Positions 46,714 to 56,250 of a DNA stretch of 64,000 bases are shown in pieces. This DNA is from Arenibacter antarcticus (GTDB lineage Bacteria; Bacteroidota; Bacteroidia; Flavobacteriales; Flavobacteriaceae), in the NCBI RefSeq assembly GCF_041320605.1, contig NZ_CP166679.1:4078001-4142000 (forward strand), in the 5' to 3' direction. Made by a program: the position numbers and the translations under genes. Position 1 is the stretch's first letter; every line of letters begins with the position of its first letter. The notes below the pieces were generated by a model that saw only the letters and a list, made by a program, of their open reading frames with translations, ran no database searches and had not been told where the DNA came from.

Positions 46714-49700
46714 TTAAAATTGTACGTTCACACCCACTGAGTATGATTTTTGCAATGGATAAATTTTTCCGCTACCCCAGTACCCTCCGGTAGCTTCAGG
46801 GTCAAATATTCCCGAGATATCGGAGATGGTAATAAGGTTCTCCCCTGTCACAAAGATTCTAAATTTAGAAAGTCCAAGGGCGTCAATTACACCAAATGGT
46901 AAATTATACCCTAAGCTTACGTTCTTTAAACGAACATAGGCACCGTTCTGAAGATATCTAGACTGAGTTTGTTGATTTCTCCAAGTAGACCTAAAGGTAG
47001 GTCTTGGGAAAAATCCACCAGGATTATCTTCTGACCAATAATCTAGATGTTCTTTCATCCCTGCAGACTGCCAAAGGTTACCAACCGCTCCGAAAGTATA
47101 GGCGTCACCGGTCCACACTTCCCTCTTAGCAACTCCTTGCCAAAGCATAGAAAAATCGAATCCTTTATAATCTAGGCCTCCGTGGAATCCAAAGCTATAT
47201 CTAGGTGTAGCGTTTCCAATTACTTTTCGGTCACCTGGATTATCAGAGGTAGAATCACCATAATCTATCTTTCCATCACCATTAAGGTCTTTGTATTGTA
47301 CATCCCCAGGAAACCAAACACCTCCGTAAACGGGAGTTTGATCTGGGCCGTTATCTATTTCGGCTTGGTTCTGGTATAAACCTTCGGTTTCAAAGCCCCA
47401 GATTTCCCCTAATTTTTGACCTGCTCTATAGGTATTCAATAAATTGTTGGGATTAGAGTATTCTGTTACCGTGGTTACCGCATCTGAAAGCACCAATCCA
47501 ACATTGTAGTTTACCTCTCCAATTCTATCTTTCCATGATACGTTAAAATCAAAGCCTTTAGTCTCTAAGTTCGCATTATTGGCTTGTGGTGCATTGGTAC
47601 CCAAAACAGCTGGTAAGCGTTCTGCTGGACCAAACATGTTTTTAGTAGTTCTTATGAAATATTCAAAAGAAAACTGTAAACGATTGTTTAAGGCAGCTAT
47701 ATCCAAAGCATAGTTGTCTGTAGATACCGTTTCCCAAGTAATATTTGGACTGATAATGTTTGGAGTTAACGTATAGTTAGGTCTCCCATTGTTGCCCAAC
47801 CACCATAAATTGGTTCTAATTGGCATACGGCCAACATAAAGGTAATTAGGTACGTTCTGGTTACCAATGCTACCGGTGGAATATCGAAACTTAAACATAC
47901 TGATCTGATCAATACCCCAAAAATTTTCCTTGGCAACATTATAACCTGCAGAAATAGATGGAAAGAAGTCCCAACGACTATCTGATGCAAAACGCGATGA
48001 AGCATCATAACGCCCATTTACTTCAAAAAGATATTTTTCTTTATAGTTATAGGTAAATCTACCGAAATACCCTTGTGTAGCATATGATCCAGCACCATCA
48101 TTTACATTATCCTCACCTACCCCAGTTGAAATAGAAGGAACACCGTCCGTGATAAGATCATTTTTGGAGCCATATAAGCTACCATATCTGGTTTCCTCCT
48201 GTTGGTATCCAACTAATCCCGCAAAATTATGGACGTCGTTAACAGATTTATCGTAGGACACCACCAAGTTAGGAGATATATAGGAATTTTCGCTATAATA
48301 TTTTGAAAAGCTATTGTTACTTCTAATAAATCTTTCCACTCCATCTGGCTCTAAAACCGATACTTTGGCATTATGATTTTTGTAGTTAAAATTATTAGTT
48401 CGATATAGGATACTTGGTTTAATTTTAAGGTTCTTCACTGGTTCTAGAACAAAATTCACTGAACCATCCATACCTTGATCGATTTCAGTATAACGTCCAC
48501 CCTGTAATAGAAAAGGAATTTCAGAACCATCGCTATAGCCACCATCGGGCATTACCACTCCGTTTGTAGGCCATCTTCTGGCTATATTGTGCAGATAAAG
48601 ACCTCTATCATAACTTGGCCGTTCGGTATCGGTACGGGATAGCCTTAAATTTGCGGCAAAGGTAATCCAATCGTTTATCTTGCTAGACACTCTAGAATTG
48701 AAGGTATAACGCTTATAAGAATCATCACCAAAATTCATAATACCTGGAGCATTCAATATAGACCCGGAAACGTTGTAACTAATACCTTTCTGTTTGCCAG
48801 AAAATCTCAAGTTGTGCTGTTGGCGCATAACAACACCTTTATACATTTCCTTAAACCAATCCGTATTACCATTAGAACCAGTATACTGTTGCCAACGGGT
48901 ACCATCCGCGTTAGGAACCGTAACCGGGGTATTTACAGGATCAGCCATATAGGCTTTTATACGACCTATAACCTCATCTGAGAATACCGGACCACTACCA
49001 CCGTTGGTAGAAGCTAGATTGAAATAATCCGCAAATTGCAAAGAATTCATCATATTAGGCGTATTCAGGGGAGAAGAATAGATAAAGTTATTGGAATAGG
49101 TAACTTTATTTCCATCCATAAGCTCTCCACTTTTAGATTTCACTATGATTACCCCAAAGGCAGCACGTGATCCATAAATGGCAGAAGAAGCCGCATCCTT
49201 AAGTACCGAAATACTCTCTATATCATCTGGGTTAACATCATTAAGGTCAGATGGATTATCCAGTGGAATGTCATCAACAATTACTAAAGGAGATCCGGTA
49301 CCTTGAAGGTTACCAACCCCACGGATACTAATATTCATGTTGGCCCCTGGTTCTCCACCAGAATTACCAACCGTCAACAATAGACCGGGAGCTGCTCCCT
49401 GTAAAGCCTGCATAACATTGTTTACAGGCCGACTTTCCAATTGCTCGGCTGAAATAGTACTTATAGACCCAGTTAGGTTTTCCTTTTTCTGAGTACCATA
49501 ACCTATTAGCACCACTTCTCCCAGTTCCTCGGCTTGAGGTTCTAGACTAATTTGTATTTGTGTTCGCCCTTTTACACTAACTGTGGTGGCGGCATATCCC
49601 AAATAACTTACTTCCAATGTAGCATTTGCTGGAACATTAATTTCAAACTCTCCATCAAAATTAGTAACTACTCCTTTAGTAGTCCCTTTTTCGACAACAC

Positions 49701-49827
49701 TAGCTCCCGGAACGGGCTCACCTGTTTCCGCATCCGAAACCAATCCTTTAACGGAGGTTACGGGCTGCTGTGCAAATAAATGCATCTGCACCATCAACAA
49801 GCAACATAAAATTGCAATTTTCTTCAT
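46714..49827 (-). CDS. SusC/RagA-family TonB-dependent outer-membrane transporter
   Basis: After a signal peptide (to ~residue 20), a carboxypeptidase-regulatory-like domain runs about 25-100 (VKGLVSDAETGEPVPGASVV ... FEINVPANATLEVSYLGY). A TonB-box region and plug domain follow (GEVVLIGYGTQKKENLTGSI; LQGAAPGLL; IRGVGNLQGTGSPLVIVDDI), then a 22-strand barrel ending in an aromatic residue (VGVNVQF). The 1037-residue length is standard. It imports oligosaccharides with its SusD partner. A divergent Y_Y_Y/LuxR regulator gene starts 255 bases away and is the likely controller. The nan genes next to it suggest a sialoglycan, like the NanO/NanU pair of oral Bacteroidota. Confidence 0.95.
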   Translation of the reverse strand: MKKIAILCCLLMVQMHLFAQQPVTSVKGLVSDAETGEPVPGASVVEKGTTKGVVTNFDGEFEINVPANATLEVSYLGYAATTVSVKGRTQIQISLEPQAEELGEVVLIGYGTQKKENLTGSISTISAEQLESRPVNNVMQALQGAAPGLLLTVGNSGGEPGANMNISIRGVGNLQGTGSPLVIVDDIPLDNPSDLNDVNPDDIESISVLKDAASSAIYGSRAAFGVIIVKSKSGELMDGNKVTYSNNFIYSSPLNTPNMMNSLQFADYFNLASTNGGSGPVFSDEVIGRIKAYMADPVNTPVTVPNADGTRWQQYTGSNGNTDWFKEMYKGVVMRQQHNLRFSGKQKGISYNVSGSILNAPGIMNFGDDSYKRYTFNSRVSSKINDWITFAANLRLSRTDTERPSYDRGLYLHNIARRWPTNGVVMPDGGYSDGSEIPFLLQGGRYTEIDQGMDGSVNFVLEPVKNLKIKPSILYRTNNFNYKNHNAKVSVLEPDGVERFIRSNNSFSKYYSENSYISPNLVVSYDKSVNDVHNFAGLVGYQQEETRYGSLYGSKNDLITDGVPSISTGVGEDNVNDGAGSYATQGYFGRFTYNYKEKYLFEVNGRYDASSRFASDSRWDFFPSISAGYNVAKENFWGIDQISMFKFRYSTGSIGNQNVPNYLYVGRMPIRTNLWWLGNNGRPNYTLTPNIISPNITWETVSTDNYALDIAALNNRLQFSFEYFIRTTKNMFGPAERLPAVLGTNAPQANNANLETKGFDFNVSWKDRIGEVNYNVGLVLSDAVTTVTEYSNPNNLLNTYRAGQKLGEIWGFETEGLYQNQAEIDNGPDQTPVYGGVWFPGDVQYKDLNGDGKIDYGDSTSDNPGDRKVIGNATPRYSFGFHGGLDYKGFDFSMLWQGVAKREVWTGDAYTFGAVGNLWQSAGMKEHLDYWSEDNPGGFFPRPTFRSTWRNQQTQSRYLQNGAYVRLKNVSLGYNLPFGVIDALGLSKFRIFVTGENLITISDISGIFDPEATGGYWGSGKIYPLQKSYSVGVNVQF

Positions 49828-49910
49828 TTGAATAGTTTAGGTTAAATATTAAAGTGGAGACCCAGACCTAATTTTATGTCCAGGCTCACAAATTCGGTTG
49901 CTAAATTATA

Positions 49911-49925
49911 ATATGTTAAACAAAA
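49911..49925. promoter_or_regulatory. Candidate third NanR-like site upstream of SusC
   Basis: ATATGT-TAA-ACAAAA lies 84-98 bases before the SusC start. It fits the ATATGT-N3-ACATAA pattern of the nan promoters with one mismatch. The similarity is weak enough to arise by chance in AT-rich DNA. Confidence 0.25.
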
Positions 49926-49950
49926 CTTAAAGCTATAGGGGTATAATTAT

Positions 49951-49980
49951 AGGTTACATCCAATTACATTTAGGTTACAT
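49951..49980. promoter_or_regulatory. Three helically phased TTACAT repeats between SusC and its regulator
   Basis: TTACAT occurs at 49954-49959, 49964-49969 and 49975-49980, with start-to-start distances of 10 and 11 bases, about one helical turn. The outer two copies share AGGTTACAT, 21 bases apart. Direct repeats on one DNA face, placed between a SusC gene and its divergent regulator, are the usual form of an activator-binding site. Confidence 0.5.
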
Positions 49981-50050
49981 TTCCTTAATCTTTTATTTAC
50001 AAATCTTCCTCTACACCGTATATTTATCAGGGTCCATAGCTATTTTTATA

Positions 50051-50058
50051 TATCTTTG
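50051..50058 (+). promoter_or_regulatory. -7 promoter box of the Y_Y_Y/LuxR regulator gene
   Basis: TATCTTTG matches the Bacteroidota TAnnTTTG box exactly and ends 24 bases before the regulator ATG at 50083. No clear -33 TTTG was seen at the usual distance, which would fit an activator-dependent promoter. Confidence 0.5.
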
Positions 50059-50082
50059 TTTAGAATTTAAAGAAGGTAACAT

Positions 50083-53067
50083 ATGGTTAAAGTTAAGTTA
50101 ACAGTCTCCCTCTTAATAATGCTTTTAAGTTTTAACGGATTTACCCAAGACCGAATCATCCAATTTCAAAAAATTTCATTTGAAGACGGGATTTCCGATA
50201 ACAGAATAAATAATATTTTACAGGACAACGAAGGTTTTATATGGTTTGGCACTCAATTAGGTATCGACAAATATGATGGACAAAAATCAAAATCATATCA
50301 TCTGCCTAATGAAGATGATCAGGTAAATGACTTAATCCAAGATCGGACTGGTGTGATTTGGGCAGCTACCTCCAGTGGGCTATTTTATTTTGATGTGGAG
50401 GAAGATCGTTTTGAACGGTATACTTCTTCGGATCCAGTAATAAACAGCAGCATAAGTGGCTATATTCTTAGTCTATTGGAAGTTGATAATGGTGCTATTT
50501 GGTGTACCAATGCAAATAGTGAGATTATAGCACTACAACCCAATTCAAAGAAAGATACAGTGATTCATGAAATGCCCCTAGAGGAATCTAACAACAGTAT
50601 CAGCAATGGTACCGATCTTTTTCAGGACAATAATGGAGTTGTTTGGATTGCTTCCAGCAGAGGGGATGTTTTTAAATATCAGGAATCGACATTTACACAG
50701 GTAAATCTTCAAAACAACAACACCTATATTAACGCCATATCCATGGACAAAAATGATCAATTATGGATTGGAACCAACGGTAACGGATTGTTTAAGTACA
50801 ATACTAAAGACAATACCACGCTACATTATACTACCTCCAATAACAGCAGATCAAATAGCATCTCCAACAATATAATATTGGATGTTTTAGTAGATAAGGA
50901 CAATAATATATGGTTAGGTACCGATGGAGGCGGATTAAACCTGTACCAACCAGACGAAAACAAGTTTTACACTTTCAAACAGAATACTTATACTAACTTC
51001 CCCATTGCGGACAACACTATATTGAGCATCTATCAAGGAACAAACAACATAATATGGATTGGTACTGTGCATGGTGGCGTAAGCTACTTTAAAAATCATA
51101 TCACTATTAGTCATATACCCCCTTCAGTTTTAGCTTTTGATCAAATAGATGAACAAGGTTCCCAAATATTGGAGGCTTCCAACGGAGACATTTGGATTAC
51201 GGCAGGCAGAAATGGGTTAAGACGATATAATCCACAAAACGGAAAGGTTACTGTTTATATAAACAATCCTGATAAGGATGATGATCTTAGTGGAAACAAT
51301 GTAATATCTTTATTTGAAGACAATTATGAACGAATCTGGATAGGAACTTACAGTGGTGGATTAAATGTTTTTGATACCAAGAGTAATACTTTTTTAAATG
51401 CTGAGGACAGATTTCAGTGTAAAGCCATTTTTGCTATTGCAAGTGATACTGAAAATAATATCTGGGTAGGTTCTAGTACCGGGATTAAAGTCTATAATTC
51501 AGATTTAAAAATTGTTCGGACATTCACATCAGAAAACACGAAGAATTTAAACGCAAACTTTATTACCAGTTTATATAATGACATAAAGGGTGATATGTGG
51601 GTGGGAACAAACCTAGGGCTAAATGTTTTTAAGACGGATACTGTGCTATCCTTTAAATCTGACAAAACCGATCCTTACTCTCTTAGCAGTAATCGTATTA
51701 GATCTATAACCGAAGACGACGATCTTTCTATCTTAATAGGTACGTATGGTCATGGTTTAAACAGATACGAAAGAAGTAATAACAAATTCACTAGAGTAGG
51801 CAAAGATAAGGGTTTGGAAGCCAGCATTATTGGGGGTGTATTTATGGATCATGATAAAAATATATGGTGTAGCACCAATTTAGGAATGAGCAAAATTAAA
51901 CCAGATGGAACAGTAGAAAACTTTGGATTACGATATGGAGTTCAATCCTACAAAGGCGGGAGTGCCATTATTACCAAAAGCAATCATATATTAATGGGAG
52001 GACGACTGGGACTCTCCTACTTTAAAGCATCTGAGCTAGAAGAAAATAATACGGGTACATCAAAAATGTTTTTCACATCAGGGACTATTTTGGGCGCAAA
52101 TGGCACAAGGGATTTAATTATTAATTCTAGAGGAAATAACCAAATAACTCTAAACCCAGAAGATCATATCCTCTCTATCCATTACTCCAGTTCTGACTAT
52201 TGGAATCCTAAAAAAAATAACTATGCCTATAAATTAGAAGGCTTAAATAAAGATTGGCAAATAATTGGCAATCAGCAGGCGCTCACCTTTTCCAATTTAA
52301 AACCTGGCACGTATTCCTTAAAAGTAAATTCTGCCAAAAATATCGATCAGGACGAGACCTCCATCGCAGTTATTGGAATTACAGTACTCCCGTCCTTTTG
52401 GCAAAAATCCTGGGTTAAGGCTGTAATTGTTTTATTTGGAGTATTTCTTGTGATAGTATTTATAAGATTCCGATTATCTACCATTAAGAAACAACAGGAA
52501 CGATTACAATTGTTGGTAGCATCTAAAACCGAGGTGATAAAGACCCAACAAGAGAAGGTCTATCAAGGTGAGATTGCCCTATTAAAGGTAGAAAAGGATA
52601 ATCAGGATTTAAATCAGAAGAAGCTGATTGAAGATTTGAATTTCAAAACCGAGGAGCTCACCAATTACACCTTACGTACCGTTCACAAAAACCACTTACT
52701 TACCGAAATTAAGGATAACCTTCTTAAAGCAAGCAAGGAAACTACTCCCAAAAAAGCGAACCTAAAAAAGATTATTCACCTAATTGATGACAGTTTAATG
52801 CTCGATGACGATTGGGAAAACTTCTACCATCTCTTCAATCAGATACATACTAACTTTATTAAGAACTTAAAAAGTTACTGTCCGCAGCTTAGTGACCGGG
52901 AAATTAGATTGTGTGCCTTGATCAAATTAAATTTTAATTCCCAGCATATTGCCACCCTCTTTAATATTTCCTTAAGCTCGGTTAAGGTTGCTCGACACAG
53001 ATTGCGGAAAAAATTGAATATTGCCGGAAACGATAGTTTTGAGGATTTTTTTGAGACCTTGATTTGA
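50083..53067 (+). CDS. Membrane-spanning sensor regulator: Reg_prop propeller, Y_Y_Y domain, LuxR-type HTH
   Basis: A signal peptide leads into a long periplasmic part made of Reg_prop beta-propeller repeats (about 30-660; repeated motifs such as GFIWFGTQLGIDKYDG and NIWLGTDGGGLNLY). A Y_Y_Y domain follows (about 690-770; NYAYKLEGLNKDWQIIG, FSNLKPGTYSLKV). One membrane helix (~781-801) leads to a cytosolic coiled coil and a C-terminal LuxR/GerE-like helix-turn-helix (about 926-994; LSDREIRLCALIKLNFNSQH, SLSSVKVARHRLRKKL). No histidine-kinase or receiver domain is present, so it differs from hybrid two-component PUL regulators. It is divergent from SusCD and probably activates it on sensing a glycan. 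Confidence 0.9.
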   Translation: MVKVKLTVSLLIMLLSFNGFTQDRIIQFQKISFEDGISDNRINNILQDNEGFIWFGTQLGIDKYDGQKSKSYHLPNEDDQVNDLIQDRTGVIWAATSSGLFYFDVEEDRFERYTSSDPVINSSISGYILSLLEVDNGAIWCTNANSEIIALQPNSKKDTVIHEMPLEESNNSISNGTDLFQDNNGVVWIASSRGDVFKYQESTFTQVNLQNNNTYINAISMDKNDQLWIGTNGNGLFKYNTKDNTTLHYTTSNNSRSNSISNNIILDVLVDKDNNIWLGTDGGGLNLYQPDENKFYTFKQNTYTNFPIADNTILSIYQGTNNIIWIGTVHGGVSYFKNHITISHIPPSVLAFDQIDEQGSQILEASNGDIWITAGRNGLRRYNPQNGKVTVYINNPDKDDDLSGNNVISLFEDNYERIWIGTYSGGLNVFDTKSNTFLNAEDRFQCKAIFAIASDTENNIWVGSSTGIKVYNSDLKIVRTFTSENTKNLNANFITSLYNDIKGDMWVGTNLGLNVFKTDTVLSFKSDKTDPYSLSSNRIRSITEDDDLSILIGTYGHGLNRYERSNNKFTRVGKDKGLEASIIGGVFMDHDKNIWCSTNLGMSKIKPDGTVENFGLRYGVQSYKGGSAIITKSNHILMGGRLGLSYFKASELEENNTGTSKMFFTSGTILGANGTRDLIINSRGNNQITLNPEDHILSIHYSSSDYWNPKKNNYAYKLEGLNKDWQIIGNQQALTFSNLKPGTYSLKVNSAKNIDQDETSIAVIGITVLPSFWQKSWVKAVIVLFGVFLVIVFIRFRLSTIKKQQERLQLLVASKTEVIKTQQEKVYQGEIALLKVEKDNQDLNQKKLIEDLNFKTEELTNYTLRTVHKNHLLTEIKDNLLKASKETTPKKANLKKIIHLIDDSLMLDDDWENFYHLFNQIHTNFIKNLKSYCPQLSDREIRLCALIKLNFNSQHIATLFNISLSSVKVARHRLRKKLNIAGNDSFEDFFETLI

Positions 53068-53238
53068 TTTGTAATTTCACCAAAAATCCCAATCCCCAAC
53101 CCTTGTCCTATTCCTGCCAAAATTCCTCAAGGCCCCTTAGTCTGGCAACTAAACCAACTTATGATCTGCGTATTCCTATGCTGTTTTATAACAAGAAATT
53201 CAAACCATTAATTTTTTTAGATTTATAAAATAAGGGTG

Positions 53239-55860
53239 TTATTTCCTTATAACCTTGGGCGTTTTGTCTGTGAAGAATAGGCTAAACACGTACCCAAAAC
53301 CAAAACAGGAAGCTACCCCAATAAAGGAATACATTAAAAAGTTTACGGAAGTATACACACTGATATACCATAACAGAATACCACTTACTACCAATCCCAT
53401 AAGTGTTCCGGTACTGTTGGCTCGTTTGGTAAGCATTCCCAGGAGAAACATTCCTCCCAAACCACCCGTAAACAAGCCTAGAAATCTATAAAACTGGTCC
53501 CATAGCGATTTAATATTGGCATTAGCCATCCACAGGGCCAATAGCACCCCAATAATTCCCACAAAAACGGTAACTATTCGTGCTACTTTAAGCATCCCAA
53601 GATCACTTAATTTTGGAAAGCGACGCTTATAAAGGTCATTACAAAAAGCTGTGGAAACCGAATTTAAACTACTACTAATACTCGACATAGCCGCAGAAAA
53701 AATTCCGGCTATCAATAGTCCAGACACCCCAACTGGCAGTTCCCTTACGATATACCATGGAAAAAGAGAATCGTTATTGGAGATTGCAGGGGATAGTCGT
53801 TCTGGCATTTCTGTATAAAATATATAAAGCAGCGTACCGATACCGAAAAATATTATAGTTGCCGGAAGCGTTAATAAAGCATTGGTATATAAGGTCTTTT
53901 GGGAATTTTTTATACTAGAACTCGTTAAATACCGCTGTACGATGGTCTGATCTGTTCCCTGAGTAACCATGGCCGAAGCCAATCCCCCAATTAATACTAC
54001 CCAAAAGGTAGAATCGGTGAAATTAAAATCGAAATTTATAATATTAAATTTTTCCCGTTCAGAAGCGTAGGCAATCATTTCATTAAAAGGAGTTTCCGTA
54101 TGCAACATAATCCATACAATAGCTACAATACTTCCACCCATAAGTACAATCACTTGTAAAACATCGGTCCAAATAACGGCCTCTATTCCCCCAAAAGTGG
54201 TATAGAGAACACACAATAATCCCATTAGCAGAATACAAGTTTCTACTGAGATCCCAGTAACAATGGAAATTGCCAACGAAGGCAGTAATAAAACAATCCC
54301 AATTCGCCCTAATTGGAATAAAATAAAGGAAATACTGCCTATGGCTCTAGCCAGATAATTAAAACGCTTCTCCAAATACTCGTAGGCCGTGGATATGTGC
54401 ATTCGGTTAAAATATGGAATAAACAAAAATGCGATCAGAGGGGTAATGATAATTGCGGCGATATTCAAAAGAAAGAACGACCAGTCCGTTACAAAGGCTT
54501 TTGCCGGGATGGCCATAAAAGTAATGGCACTTAATAGCGTTCCGAAAACACTTAATCCTGACGCCCACCACGGTATACGTCCGCCTCCCATAAAATAATC
54601 ATCTGTAGATTTTTGTTTTCTAGCAAAATATACCCCGATCATTAACGAAGTAAACAGATATAGGGCCAATACCGTATAATTTAGAGCCCCAAAGGCATGC
54701 GCAGGTTCATCTACGGTAAAGCTATACACCTCCGGTGTCCTAATTCCTGGAGAAATTTCTCCTGAAACGATCAGAAAGTTATTGTCCTTTTTTATCCCTA
54801 AAGTAGTAACAGGCAGCTTCACCCTAACCGTATCATACACAAACCATTTATCCGTTATGGAATTAAATGCCAGGATCTCCTTGCTAAATCCTGGGTGGGT
54901 ATTTAATATTTGATCTCTTTGTGCTATTATTTTTTTGGCAAGGCTATCATTATTTACTTGATTTAGTTGCTGACCTAGGCTCTCGAGTTCCGTAAATAGG
55001 AGGTCATCAGACCCTCCGTATAACAAAATATGCATAGAACCCATGGGTTCTGCTACTGCACCCATTATTATCCTTGGCTTCCCATTTACGATTAGGTCCC
55101 CTTTATTGATCCACAGTTTTTTATCCAAGTCATAGGAAACATACTGGGTCAACGGCTTTGATAGCTGTCCCTTTCTCTGGTTTCTACCGCCAATTAAAAA
55201 TATATTTTTGGAATGCGAGGTTTCTTGAACCACCATAGCTTGCAAGGCACGAGGTTCCCCAGGAAAGTCTTGTAATTTTTCCCATGTACTTTTTCCTTCT
55301 AAATTTAGTCGATAAAAAGAATTGCTGCTAGTTTCTGAATTCATCCCCCCAGCCACATAGACATACCCATCCGTAAACACTGCCGATAAATAGGCTAATG
55401 GCTCTGGAAGGTCTGGGTAGGATATAATATCAATATCTTTTTTAGACTGATTATAGGCTAATAAAATAACGTTATTTCTTACCTGATCTTGGTTATCCCC
55501 GCCAATAATTAAAATTCCCTTTTCGGTAGAAACCGATGCCCCATACCCCAGTGGAATAGGTAGGGTTTGGGAGGATAATTTCCATCTGTCCTTCTCCAAA
55601 ATATAGATGGAATTGTACCATTTTTTAGCTCCTCCTTCCCAAGGTAACCCTGATGGGAAATTGGCCCCACCGGCTACGATGACCATACCATTGTGCATGC
55701 CGCCCATCATTCCAGCAAATCCAAGGGAACTACTCCCTTTTTCCAAGGCAGGCAAGGAAGGTAAATTGGACATATTTATTTTGGATTTCCCTTGCCCAAA
55801 TAGGGAAGTTGAAAATAAAAATAAAAATACCAAACAGGAGAGAACTTTACGAATTTTCAT
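53239..55860 (-). CDS. Fusion of kelch mutarotase (NanM-like) and SSS-family sodium/sialic acid symporter
   Basis: I start at ATG 55860, which gives a normal signal peptide (MKIRKVLSCLVFLFLFSTSL); the frame reaches 55908. Mature residues ~30-380 form a kelch propeller of the cyclically permuted mutarotase family (LGFAGMMGGMHNGMVIVAGG, FPSGLPWEGGAKKWYNSIYI), related to N-acetylneuraminate mutarotase NanM. From ~387 onward is a sodium:solute symporter (TDDYFMGGGRIPWWASGLSV, GGIEAVIWTDVLQVIVL). The propeller would equilibrate anomers in the periplasm and hand sugar to the attached carrier. Neighbouring sialidase, epimerase and lyase genes make Neu5Ac the likely substrate. Only the fused form is present; no separate nanT is seen. 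Confidence 0.9.
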   Translation of the reverse strand: MKIRKVLSCLVFLFLFSTSLFGQGKSKINMSNLPSLPALEKGSSSLGFAGMMGGMHNGMVIVAGGANFPSGLPWEGGAKKWYNSIYILEKDRWKLSSQTLPIPLGYGASVSTEKGILIIGGDNQDQVRNNVILLAYNQSKKDIDIISYPDLPEPLAYLSAVFTDGYVYVAGGMNSETSSNSFYRLNLEGKSTWEKLQDFPGEPRALQAMVVQETSHSKNIFLIGGRNQRKGQLSKPLTQYVSYDLDKKLWINKGDLIVNGKPRIIMGAVAEPMGSMHILLYGGSDDLLFTELESLGQQLNQVNNDSLAKKIIAQRDQILNTHPGFSKEILAFNSITDKWFVYDTVRVKLPVTTLGIKKDNNFLIVSGEISPGIRTPEVYSFTVDEPAHAFGALNYTVLALYLFTSLMIGVYFARKQKSTDDYFMGGGRIPWWASGLSVFGTLLSAITFMAIPAKAFVTDWSFFLLNIAAIIITPLIAFLFIPYFNRMHISTAYEYLEKRFNYLARAIGSISFILFQLGRIGIVLLLPSLAISIVTGISVETCILLMGLLCVLYTTFGGIEAVIWTDVLQVIVLMGGSIVAIVWIMLHTETPFNEMIAYASEREKFNIINFDFNFTDSTFWVVLIGGLASAMVTQGTDQTIVQRYLTSSSIKNSQKTLYTNALLTLPATIIFFGIGTLLYIFYTEMPERLSPAISNNDSLFPWYIVRELPVGVSGLLIAGIFSAAMSSISSSLNSVSTAFCNDLYKRRFPKLSDLGMLKVARIVTVFVGIIGVLLALWMANANIKSLWDQFYRFLGLFTGGLGGMFLLGMLTKRANSTGTLMGLVVSGILLWYISVYTSVNFLMYSFIGVASCFGFGYVFSLFFTDKTPKVIRK

Positions 55861-56231
55861 TATGAAACAGTTTTTCAATACTTTCAAAGCCACAAGATAA
55901 TAAATCAAGTATTATGTAGGACATATAAACTTGATTTTATTTTTAAGATAAATGATTTTGGGAAAATGATATAAAAAAACAGAAATATACTTTAAAAATG
56001 AAGGTGGTTACAACTATAAAAAGAGTTCTCAACTGCGCGCTAACCCACATCGCATTACCACGGAAAAACCGTACAACTTATGTTTTAAATTCTTATTCCT
56101 AATGTTTATTTAAATAGGCGTTTGATGCTATTCCCGATACAGGAATAATGGTTCGATAAAGTTCGTGTCCTCAGACCTGACCGAGGGAGTACAATACTCA
56201 CATCTCAATACTTTGTACTCACTACTATGTA
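55861..56231. other. Gap between epimerase and mutarotase-symporter genes
   Basis: The gap holds the symporter promoter with the NanR-like element (55909-55926), a small stem TATTCC/GGAATA (56129-56134 with 56142-56147, 7-base loop) and most of the heptamer repeat at 56195-56250. No gene is recognised. Confidence 0.5.
55909..55926. promoter_or_regulatory. Candidate NanR operator upstream of the mutarotase-symporter gene
   Basis: GTATTATGTAGGACATAT on the plus strand shares 16 of 18 bases with the element at the epimerase promoter (57409-57426, minus strand). Both contain the inverted repeat ATATGT-N3-ACATAA. It lies 49-66 bases before the start codon. Confidence 0.55.
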
Positions 56232-56250
56232 CTAACTACTTAATACATTG
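56195..56250. repeat. Degenerate heptamer tandem repeat (TACTNNN, eight units)
   Basis: Units start every seven bases at 56195, 56202, 56209, 56216, 56223, 56230, 56237 and 56244. Six begin with TACT, one with ATCT and the last with TACA; the other three positions vary. The array runs across the end of the epimerase gene (its last codons VLSS and stop) into the gap. Seven is not a multiple of three, so it is not a protein repeat. Confidence 0.7.
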
